64,000 nt of DNA. Source: an uncultured Candidatus Binatia bacterium. Lineage in GTDB: Bacteria; Desulfobacterota; Binatia; Bin18. Of this stretch, positions 1 to 7,244 are shown piece by piece. The notes beneath the pieces are model-generated. The model was given only the letters and a program-made list of their open reading frames with translations. It had not been told where the DNA came from and did no database searches. The DNA is taken from NCBI GenBank assembly GCA_958296235.1, contig OY282457.1, positions 558,001 through 622,000 on the forward strand, given 5' to 3'. Position 1 is the stretch's first letter, and every line of letters starts with the position of its first letter. The position numbers and the translations under genes are program-made.

Positions 1-561
1 TCGAGCCCGTCGGGTCGCTTCTTCTCGAGCTTCCTCTTCTACGGTCATAATCCGTCGTGAGGCGTCTTGGCGGGCCTCCTCGGTCATCTGGTCAACCAGG
101 ACCTGTTTCGCCTCATCCCGACTCAGACCGGCTATTTGTTCGAGTTTCTGACGCGTCTGGTCTACTAGCAGATCGTACTCTTGTTCTTTTTTCTGCTGAC
201 TGTCGGCTCTACTCTTGAGGCTCTGTTCGCGCCGATTCAAGCCGTCCTCCCGACCGGCCAGGGCCTCGGAACGCTTCTCCAACGCTTCATCCCGCCCTTG
301 GATACGGCGCTCAACCTGTTGAATTTCTTTCCGCCTTTCGTTTATTTCCTGCTCTGCTTCGCTTTTCGCCTGCAAAACCGTGTCTTTAGCCTGAACCTGG
401 GCCTCGCGTTTGATGACCGAGACTTCTTTTTTTGCCTCATCAAGAATCTGCTGCGCAGCCTCCTCTGCGCTGTGTATGGTTTCCTGATTCCATTTTTGCC
501 GCAGGAAGACAAGTCCTGCGGCGCCAACTGCGCCTATCAGCAGTCCGAAAAAAAGTTCCAT
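1..561 (-). CDS. rny: Ribonuclease Y, N-terminal part (runs off the window edge)
   Basis: The reading frame is open from the ATG at 559-561 to the window edge, giving 187 codons. The protein begins with a short membrane-anchor helix (MELFFGLLIGAVGAAGLVF) and continues as a long charged coiled coil rich in Glu, Lys, Arg and Gln. This is the N-terminal layout of RNase Y, the membrane-tethered endoribonuclease that starts mRNA decay. The KH and HD domains would lie beyond the edge and are not seen. The start is supported by a strong ribosome binding site (AGGAGGGT) about five bases upstream. The zapA-rny order is, from memory, common in deltaproteobacteria. Confidence 0.9.
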   Translation of the reverse strand, partial: MELFFGLLIGAVGAAGLVFLRQKWNQETIHSAEEAAQQILDEAKKEVSVIKREAQVQAKDTVLQAKSEAEQEINERRKEIQQVERRIQGRDEALEKRSEALAGREDGLNRREQSLKSRADSQQKKEQEYDLLVDQTRQKLEQIAGLSRDEAKQVLVDQMTEEARQDASRRIMTVEEEAREEATRRAR

Positions 562-660
562 GATGACCCTCCTTACCACACACAGGTCGCATGACCTCGC
601 TGTGGCAGCTACTACCCCCTATACGCATCCGCTTCGTCGATATCCTTTCTGATCAATAAG

Positions 661-855
661 TATGGGCTCAGGAGACACGCTCAATAGAGAGCGGCTCCTG
701 AAATAACAACCAACACAGACTATCGTCAGTCTTCACGATCTCCTTCCTTCTTCACCCAAGGGCGGAAGGAGCGCAAGAGGGGGGCGTGCAGTCGCAGCCA
801 CTCGCCTTCAGGATACGAGTGGTGTTACGTTTTCTTTTCTCGGTCGAGAGTTGCA
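661..855 (-). ncRNA. Candidate structured RNA, possibly 6S RNA, between zapA and rny
   Basis: This 299-base gap has no credible protein but several hairpins when read on the minus strand. They are CCACTCG/CGAGTGG (798-804 with 816-822), CTCCTTCC/GGAAGGAG (740-747 with 764-771) and TCAGGAG/CTCCTGA enclosing CGCTC/GAGCG (668-701). The loop of the first hairpin (TCCTGA) is also complementary to the 5' arm of the last one. 6S RNA commonly lies just downstream of zapA, so synteny favours ssrS. I could not draw the full 6S rod with its central bubble, and the ends are approximate. Confidence 0.35.
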
Positions 856-860
856 GACAA

Positions 861-1208
861 CTAGCCGGCAGAGTGTGAGTTCAACGTATTATCAGCCGTT
901 GTCTCACTCGCGAGGCTTTCGGCTTTCTCCAAACGCTCAAGGAGTCGGCTTGAAATCAACTCCGCTTCCTGGATGAGCTGAGTTTCCTGCTGGCTCGATT
1001 CCTGCTGACCGGACTTGGCCAATTCGTCGGCAATACTCAACGCCGCCATAATCGCGACTCGAAAAGGGACCGTCACTCTTGCACTTTCCGCAATCTGGCG
1101 CATGCGCTGGTCAACAAAGGAAGCAATTTCTCGAACATATTGCTCATCATCTTCACTCGTCACAGTGAAGGTTTGTCCAAAAATATGCAATTCCATTAAT
1201 CGCTTCAT
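861..1208 (-). CDS. zapA: Cell division protein ZapA
   Basis: The 115-residue protein matches ZapA in length and layout. An N-terminal globular part (MELHIFGQTFTV followed by the DEQYVREIASFVDQRM region) is followed by a long helix (AALSIADELAKS) that forms the tetrameric coiled coil. ZapA binds FtsZ at midcell and bundles its protofilaments. The start may be the ATG at 1208 or the in-frame ATG four codons later, which gives the more usual N-terminus MELHIFG. It lies three bases downstream of a small coiled-coil gene, so the two are probably co-transcribed. The C-terminal tail is low-complexity Glu/Ser-rich. Confidence 0.88.
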   Translation of the reverse strand: MKRLMELHIFGQTFTVTSEDDEQYVREIASFVDQRMRQIAESARVTVPFRVAIMAALSIADELAKSGQQESSQQETQLIQEAELISSRLLERLEKAESLASETTADNTLNSHSAG

Positions 1209-1211
1209 CGC

Positions 1212-1454
1212 CTAACCCTCATCCTCCAAGGCAATTCCCAAATGGCCGAATTGAGTCAGGATTTTATCCAAGCGGCTACGAATCTCGTTCCGCTCCGCTT
1301 CGTATTGCTGAATTCGCTTGAGCAAGAGCGCATATTCATGCTCTTGTTCATCAATCCGAACCAGCAGTGCGCTATTTGCACTCTGGACCTGCTCGTGGCG
1401 TTCCAAAAATCCACTCAGTTTCGCCTCAAGAAGTTTTAGGCTTTCCAGCGCCAT
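1212..1454 (-). CDS. Small coiled-coil protein, ZapB-like
   Basis: This 80-residue protein is almost all heptad-like helix (MALESLKLLEAKLSGFLER, then QQYEAERNEIRSRLDKIL). Its size, coiled-coil character and place directly upstream of zapA (three-base gap) point to a ZapB-type FtsZ-ring accessory factor. ZapB-like sequences diverge so fast that similarity alone proves little. I start it at the ATG at 1452-1454, which has AGGG five bases upstream, rather than at the GTG two codons earlier. A possible promoter with TTGACG lies upstream. Confidence 0.65.
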   Translation of the reverse strand: MALESLKLLEAKLSGFLERHEQVQSANSALLVRIDEQEHEYALLLKRIQQYEAERNEIRSRLDKILTQFGHLGIALEDEG

Positions 1455-1481
1455 TACCACCCTAGAATAAAGTAAAAGTTC

Positions 1482-1510
1482 ACCCTATTGCCTCTTGGAC
1501 GCAGCGTCAA
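1482..1510 (-). promoter_or_regulatory. Possible promoter for the zapB-like/zapA pair
   Basis: Read on the minus strand there is TTGACG (1505-1510), a 17-base spacer and TAGGGT (1482-1487), about 28 bases before the start codon. The -35 box is good and the -10 box is poor. The TTGACG also lies in a small inverted repeat (1493-1512) that could instead end ftsY transcription. Confidence 0.3.
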
Positions 1511-1519
1511 GAGAAATAT

Positions 1520-2548
1520 TTATCCGACAGGCTGGTCGAAAAGGGCTGTAAGAAAATCCTCCGGGGAGAAGACTTCCAAATCTTCAAGCTGTTCCCCAAG
1601 TCCAATATACTGAATCGGCACTCCAAGCTGGCTCCCAACGGCCAGGGCAACTCCGCCTTTTGCTGATCCATCCATTTTCGACAAGATCACACCGGTAAGC
1701 GGGCAAGCCGCCTGAAAAGTTCGTGCCTGGTTAAGGGCATTCTGTCCGGTTCCGGCGTCCAAGACCAGCAGGACCTCATGCGGTGCCCCAGGAATCTCCC
1801 GCCCAATGACTCGGTGTATTTTTTTGAGTTCCTCCATAAGCGGCGTTTTCGTATGGAGCCGGCCGGCCGTATCAATCAGGACGATATCGACCGCGCGCGC
1901 CAGCGCAGCCCGGACACCGTCAAAGACCACCGCTGAGGGCGCGGCACCGTCCTGATGCTTAATGATATCAAGGCCCAAGCGTTCGGCCCAGACTGAGAGC
2001 TGTTCAATGGCAGCCGCTCGAAAAGTATCTCCGGCGACCAGCAGGACCGTTTTTCCTTCTTTTTTCAGCCGTGCCGCCAACTTCGCGATGGAGGTCGTCT
2101 TCCCCGCCCCATTGACACCGACAACGAGAATGACTCTTGGAGGCGCTTCATCACTCCGTTCAACCGGCTGAGCCGGCCGCTCAAGAAGGGAGCGGAGCTC
2201 GACCTTGAGAGCGGAGCGGAGCGCTTCGGCCTGTTTGCCTGTCCGGGCCGTATTCGTCCGGGCGCGCAGACGATCTATAATCTGCAAGGAGGTCTCGACT
2301 CCAACATCGGCTTGGATAAGGACCTCCTCCAGGTCGGAGAAAAAGCGTTCTCCCGACTGCGTGCTCTGCTCTGACGAGGCATCAAAAGGACGCCGCAAAA
2401 GGTCCCGCAATCGGGTGAGTCCACGGCGCCAGCGCGCGTCTTTCGGAATCGGGGCAGGTGGCGTCTCTTGGGCGGGGGGGTCTGCGACTGAGGGAGCAGC
2501 AGAGGCCGTCCGCGCTTTCTTTTTTCGCTGCCAGAACCGGAGAGCCAT
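1520..2548 (-). CDS. ftsY: Signal recognition particle receptor FtsY
   Basis: The 342-residue protein has a short basic/Ala-Pro-rich N-terminus, a four-helix N domain, and a complete SRP-type GTPase domain. The G1 loop is GVNGAGKTTSIAKLA, followed by DTFRAAA, DTAGR, and a G4-like SKMD motif with the GSAKGG stretch near the C-terminus. FtsY docks ribosome-SRP complexes at the membrane and hydrolyses GTP together with Ffh. Its ATG overlaps the smc stop codon by one base (TGATG), so translation is probably coupled to smc. The long acidic A domain of the E. coli protein is absent, as in many other phyla. Confidence 0.96.
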   Translation of the reverse strand: MALRFWQRKKKARTASAAPSVADPPAQETPPAPIPKDARWRRGLTRLRDLLRRPFDASSEQSTQSGERFFSDLEEVLIQADVGVETSLQIIDRLRARTNTARTGKQAEALRSALKVELRSLLERPAQPVERSDEAPPRVILVVGVNGAGKTTSIAKLAARLKKEGKTVLLVAGDTFRAAAIEQLSVWAERLGLDIIKHQDGAAPSAVVFDGVRAALARAVDIVLIDTAGRLHTKTPLMEELKKIHRVIGREIPGAPHEVLLVLDAGTGQNALNQARTFQAACPLTGVILSKMDGSAKGGVALAVGSQLGVPIQYIGLGEQLEDLEVFSPEDFLTALFDQPVG

Positions 2549-5500
2549 CAGGACACGCGCACGGACACCATGGTCGACACGCCCGGCTCCTGCATGGTTA
2601 CACCGTAAAGCGTATCTGCCACCTCCATAGTGCGCTTGTTATGCGTAATCAAAACAATCTGCGTCGTCTCACTCATTTCCCGCAATAACTGATTAAACCG
2701 CCCGACGTTGGCGTCGTCCAGCGGAGCATCGACCTCATCGAGAATGCAGAACGGACTCGGCCGTATCAAAAACAGGGCAAAGGTGAAACTCAGCGCCGCC
2801 AGGGCCTTTTCTCCGCCGGAAAGAAGCTGCATGGAGCGGAGGCGTTTGCCTGGGGGTTGAACCTCCAGTTCGACCCCACTCTCGGACAAATCCGCTTCAT
2901 TGGTCAGCGTAATATGAGCCTGACCACCGTCAACCAAACGCGTGTACACCTCACCGAACTTCGCGTTCACGCGGTGGAAGGTTTCTCGAAAACGATCCTG
3001 GGACTCTCGGTTTAACTTATTGATTGTACTTTGCAAATCATCAATCGAGCGCAACAGGTCGGCCTTCTGGGATTCAACAAAAGTAAAGCGTTCCTGGACC
3101 TCCTCGAGCTCAACCGCAGCGTTCGGATTGACCTCACCAAGTCGTGCCAGCTTCTCACGTAGTTCCTGACGGCGCGCTTCTCCCTCAGCCTGGTCAAGTT
3201 CCTGGTGACAATAGGCTGCAAGGACCTCCGTCAGATTTACCTGATAGCGTTCCTGGACCGTCTCCTCAAGATGTTCTCGACTCGCCTGCTTTTTAGCCAG
3301 ACTCACTTCAATCTGCGTTTTTTCCTCTTGCAGCCGAGTGGCGGCCTGTCGATGCTCTTCGACCAGCGTTTCACACTGCTGAACAGTCGCCCGGAGCTGA
3401 GCACACTCCGCGCCGCGCCGGGCGCGTTCCTCTTTCGCCGAACCAAGACAGGCTACCGTCTGTGTCACCTGCTCCTCTAGCGCAGCCTTTTCCAACAGGA
3501 GACGCTCTGCCTCGTGCTTTCCGGCCTGGATATCATCCTGACCGACCTGTATCCGTTCTTCCAATTCCTGAATCTGTCTTCCGAGTTGGTCCACCTGAGT
3601 CTGGAGGCCCTCGGCGCGTTCTCGATGTTTGGCAAGGCGGACACGCAGATCATCCATCTGCGTACGGTGCTGGTCACACTCAACCTTGGCTTCTTCCATC
3701 TCTGCTTGCTGAACGGCCAGCAGGTCTTCACGCTCTTGACGTTGCGTCGCAATAGCGCGTTCCTGCGTGTGGGCCTGCTGCATGTCCGCTTGTAAAGACT
3801 GATTTTCCTGCTCCAAGGCGTTCTGCTCGTAGCTCACCCCTTCTCTACGGTCAAGCAGGCGTCTCAATTCCCCTTCAAGCTGCCCCGCCTCGTGCTGAAG
3901 GGCTTCATTCTCTTGGCTCAGTCGCTGAGCTTGCGCGTCAAGATTCCGCACCTCGCCTTCGAGTGCCTGTTGGCGTTGCTTCAGGGTTTGTCGCCGCTCG
4001 CCCAAGTCGGTTACACGCTCAGCCTGCTGGGACAGTTCCTGTCGTAACCCGCGGATTTCACGCCGCCGCTCAAGGAAGACGGCTTCCGCCACGCCCCCAC
4101 TTCCTCCGCTGACTCCGCCAAGAGCGGAAATCATCTCTCCCTGGGGCGTGACATAGGTCCGGGCGTCCTCGCTCTGGTTCCAGAGCTCCAACCCAACCCG
4201 GAGAGTGGGGACGAGCACGACATCACCAAGGAGGGCTTCGACCATCTGTCTATAGTCGGACTGAATATCAACGTGGCGGATGAGAGGTGAGACCCCCTCT
4301 CCAACAGTCGCCCACCTCGGCCCGCCAGCCTCAGCAGAACCTGGCACCTGTTTGTCACACTGGAGTTGGAGCGGAATAAAATGTCCGTGCCCAGACTGCA
4401 TCTGGTTCAAATAGTCTACCGCAACGACACCGGCCTCGGTGTCTGTCACCACCATATACTCCAGCTTCTCCCGTAACACGGCAGCAACCGCGCGCTCATA
4501 GGCCTGCGGCACTTCTATCATTTGCGCCACGACCCCAAGAATGGCCGCGGGAAAGTCGCCGTCGGTCATGACCGACTGGACGCCTTGGTCATAGCGGTCG
4601 TACTCCTGTTCGAGCTCCTCCAATGTCGTCAGGCGCGCCCGCAATTCCGCCTGCCTGGCCCCCGCCTCAGAGAGCGCCGTATCAAGTTGTTCTCCCGCCT
4701 GAAGAGCCGCCCGCAGCTCTCTATTCTTTTCTTCGCGCTGCTGCTGTCCGTGTTGGACACACTGGTGAAGAGCCGCTGACTTCTCCTGGAGCGCGGCAAG
4801 AGACTGCTCCCGCTCTGAGCGGAGTTGGCCAACCTGCTTGGCCTCGTGAGCCAACACCCCTAACCGCTGAGTGACCTCCTCAGTCCGCTTACGGGCATAC
4901 ACCAGCGCGTTCTGGACTTGCGATTCCTGGGTGAGGAGATCAACAATTTCGGTTTTGCGTTCTTCAAGCTGAGACTCGTGCTGCAGGGCGGCGTCTTGCA
5001 GGTCAATGAGGGTATGCTCTTGTGTCTGCAAGGAGCCTTCATCGTGTCGTATCTGCTGCGCCACCTCTGCCGCACTCGCCGCGCGCTGAGCCAACTCTTG
5101 TTCCACCTGCACTTTTTTCTCTGACACCAGGCCATAGTCATGCTCCGCGTTGGCGAGACGTATGTGGACCTGTTCCTCCTGTTGTGCCCGGAAAGACTGT
5201 TTTTGCTCGGACCGCTGAAGCGTACTCTCCAGTTCGTGGATACGCTCCTCAAGCTCCCGGAGCGCGCCTTCCTCACGCGCAAGTCGCTCGGCTGTGGACA
5301 TCCGCTCTGCCTGGAGGGTATGAACCTTTTGGGTGAGTTGCCCTTCTTCTCGTCCGACCGCGGCCTGCCGGCTATTCAGGCTGCGAACCTCTGCTGTCAA
5401 TGCCTGGTAGGCGCGACTCTGGAGGGTCAGGTCTATGGTTTTCAACTCGTCTTGGAGCGCTTTATATTGTTCGGCTTTTTTTGCCTGGCGGCGGAGGGCG

Positions 5501-6168
5501 CCCAACTGACGGTCCATCTCATGCAGAAGATCAGACACCCGAGACAGATTCTCTCGGGTTCGTTGGAGTTTGCGCTCAGCGGCCAAACGGCGACTGCGAT
5601 ACAAACTTACTCCCGCGGCTTCTTCCACAAATGCCCGGATTTCCTGTGCTTTGGCATTAATCAGCGCCTCGACACGACCCTGCTCAATAATGGAGTAGGC
5701 TTTCGTGCCGGCTCCGGTCCCAAGGAAGAATTCAACGATATCGCGCAGACGACAGGGGACTTTATTGAATAAATACTCAGAGTCTCCAGACCGAAAATAG
5801 CGCCGCGAGACCATGACCTCGGCCCAGTCCGGCCCGGCACCATTCTCATGGGCACCGTTATGTTCAGGCTTCCCGTTGGCGAGCGGACCGGGGGAAGCCG
5901 GATTCTCCAGGAGGAGGGAAACGTCGGCCATGCCGAGCGGCGCACTCCCGTCATTCCCGGCAAAGACGATATCACTCATCTCTTGGCCGCGGAGATGTTT
6001 CGCGCTCTGCTCGCCTAAGACCCAACGCAAGGCGTCTACGATGTTCGATTTGCCGCAGCCGTTTGGACCAACGACGGCCGTGATGCCTTTTGGAAAGGTA
6101 AGCGTCGTCTTATGCTTAAAGGACTTAAATCCGAGGAGTTCAAGCTGTTTGATCCGCATTTGCCCCAC
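2548..6168 (-). CDS. smc: Chromosome partition protein SMC
   Basis: This 1206-residue ATPase has the full SMC layout. The N-terminal head carries the Walker A motif GPNGCGKSN and the LGEQSAKHLRG region. A long coiled coil follows, then a hinge around residues 520-690 (PAAILGVVAQMI, LREKLEYMVV), a second coiled coil, and a C-terminal head with the signature LLSGGEKALAAL and Walker B FCILDEVDAPLDD. With ScpA/ScpB it condenses and segregates chromosomes; neither partner is in the window. The start is a GTG at 6166-6168 with GGAGG four bases upstream; an ATG three codons later (6157-6159) is equally possible. It is followed directly by ftsY. Confidence 0.97.
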   Translation of the reverse strand: MGQMRIKQLELLGFKSFKHKTTLTFPKGITAVVGPNGCGKSNIVDALRWVLGEQSAKHLRGQEMSDIVFAGNDGSAPLGMADVSLLLENPASPGPLANGKPEHNGAHENGAGPDWAEVMVSRRYFRSGDSEYLFNKVPCRLRDIVEFFLGTGAGTKAYSIIEQGRVEALINAKAQEIRAFVEEAAGVSLYRSRRLAAERKLQRTRENLSRVSDLLHEMDRQLGALRRQAKKAEQYKALQDELKTIDLTLQSRAYQALTAEVRSLNSRQAAVGREEGQLTQKVHTLQAERMSTAERLAREEGALRELEERIHELESTLQRSEQKQSFRAQQEEQVHIRLANAEHDYGLVSEKKVQVEQELAQRAASAAEVAQQIRHDEGSLQTQEHTLIDLQDAALQHESQLEERKTEIVDLLTQESQVQNALVYARKRTEEVTQRLGVLAHEAKQVGQLRSEREQSLAALQEKSAALHQCVQHGQQQREEKNRELRAALQAGEQLDTALSEAGARQAELRARLTTLEELEQEYDRYDQGVQSVMTDGDFPAAILGVVAQMIEVPQAYERAVAAVLREKLEYMVVTDTEAGVVAVDYLNQMQSGHGHFIPLQLQCDKQVPGSAEAGGPRWATVGEGVSPLIRHVDIQSDYRQMVEALLGDVVLVPTLRVGLELWNQSEDARTYVTPQGEMISALGGVSGGSGGVAEAVFLERRREIRGLRQELSQQAERVTDLGERRQTLKQRQQALEGEVRNLDAQAQRLSQENEALQHEAGQLEGELRRLLDRREGVSYEQNALEQENQSLQADMQQAHTQERAIATQRQEREDLLAVQQAEMEEAKVECDQHRTQMDDLRVRLAKHRERAEGLQTQVDQLGRQIQELEERIQVGQDDIQAGKHEAERLLLEKAALEEQVTQTVACLGSAKEERARRGAECAQLRATVQQCETLVEEHRQAATRLQEEKTQIEVSLAKKQASREHLEETVQERYQVNLTEVLAAYCHQELDQAEGEARRQELREKLARLGEVNPNAAVELEEVQERFTFVESQKADLLRSIDDLQSTINKLNRESQDRFRETFHRVNAKFGEVYTRLVDGGQAHITLTNEADLSESGVELEVQPPGKRLRSMQLLSGGEKALAALSFTFALFLIRPSPFCILDEVDAPLDDANVGRFNQLLREMSETTQIVLITHNKRTMEVADTLYGVTMQEPGVSTMVSVRVS

Positions 6169-6307
6169 AACGCCTCCAAATCCTCCCCCGCCTCTTTCCT
6201 CATGCCAAGGGCAGCACTAACGACTGGGCTACACACGCAAGAGAAAGGGTTCTGGGATCATGTTGCTACTATATCTTGTGGATACAAGAAAATCCAGCCG
6301 GAGGTAG

Positions 6308-6407
6308 GGTCTCAGTTTCACCTCTCCCTTCACTTCTACCAGCTCAGCGCCCCCTCCCTGGCTCTCCCCCTCATGGGGTGAGGGGGAAAATTAAAAGTGA
6401 TACACTA
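6308..6407. repeat. Short copy of the hairpin-rich intergenic repeat
   Basis: This gap between smc and the HNH gene holds a shortened member of the repeat family seen at 20.2, 27.2, 56.3 and 60.5 kb. It starts with GGTCTCAGTTTCAC, contains AGCTCAGCGCCCCCTCCCTGG and a CCCCCTCATGGGGTGAGGGGG hairpin-like segment split by short gaps, and ends near AAAGTGATACAC, a degenerate inverse of the start. The central core with the GGCCCTTCGAC motif is missing. Confidence 0.55.
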
Positions 6408-6441
6408 CCCATTCGGAATGAGAGAGCATCAGGTATGAAGA

Positions 6442-7047
6442 CTACCGTTCCAGGAGCTCGGTATTCCAGTAGGCCGCATCGACTTCGTTGAGAAAAGGCA
6501 ACCATTCCTGGTAGCGCTTGAAAGTAAAGGTCTCAAGCGTAAAAGGGGTCCACTCGGGCTGAACCGGCTTCTTGATTAATCTCATCCCCGCTTCTTCAGG
6601 CCGACGACCGCCTTTCACCCGGTTACACCGCAAACAGGAGCAGACGATATTTGCCCAGGTCGAGAGACCACCCTGAGAGCGAGGGATCACATGGTCGAGA
6701 TTCAGCTCGCTCCGCGAGAAGCGCCGGCCACAGTACTGACACGTATTCTTATCCCGCGCAAAGACGTTGAACCGGCTGAAGCGGACCTGGCGTCGGGGGA
6801 CCCGGTCGTACGAAACGAGCAGAATGACGCGCGGCACCCGGATTGCGCGACCAATAAGACCAATGGTCTCGTCATGAACCGTTGCTGACAGTGCGCTCCA
6901 ACTCTCATAGTCAAACGTGCGATAATGTTGATCGACCGCTTTCGCAATACCCTGATAGAGCAGGGAGAATGCCCGCCGGACCGATGTGATATGCACCGGG
7001 AAATAGGACCGATTGAGAACGAGCACCTTGGTATTGAGAACGCTCAT
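6442..7047 (-). CDS. HNH endonuclease family protein
   Basis: This 201-residue protein carries a C-terminal HNH (beta-beta-alpha metal) fold. CQYCGRRF supplies the first zinc CxxC, LDHVIPRSQGG the catalytic His, and CLRCNRVKGGR the second CxxC. The N-terminal half (VLNRSYFPVHITSVRRAF) is the conserved leader of a widespread stand-alone HNH family of unknown substrate. No phage or restriction genes flank it, so a chromosomal repair or RNA-related role is as likely as restriction. AGGAG lies just before the ATG. Biochemical function is inferred from the fold only. Confidence 0.85.
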   Translation of the reverse strand: MSVLNTKVLVLNRSYFPVHITSVRRAFSLLYQGIAKAVDQHYRTFDYESWSALSATVHDETIGLIGRAIRVPRVILLVSYDRVPRRQVRFSRFNVFARDKNTCQYCGRRFSRSELNLDHVIPRSQGGLSTWANIVCSCLRCNRVKGGRRPEEAGMRLIKKPVQPEWTPFTLETFTFKRYQEWLPFLNEVDAAYWNTELLER

Positions 7048-7244
7048 GTGCTCCTAACCCATCAAAAAAAACAGGGTTTTCCGTTGACTGAGAATATCGG
7101 ACCCGTATACCCAGCCCTGTTCTATGTGTCAAGGTTTTCACCAGAATTTAGTGGCCTGGAGTGATGCGCCAGCTGGCGTGAAAGTCTTCTCCTTGCGGGG
7201 CCAGCGGGATTTCCGGTATAAAGAGACATGAAGAGAGGTATCTA

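Noticed and set aside
5140-5772. Long plus-strand frame of 210 codons opposite smc
   Set aside because: It is antisense to a highly conserved SMC head and coiled coil, has no family motif, and many such frames occur opposite GC-rich genes.
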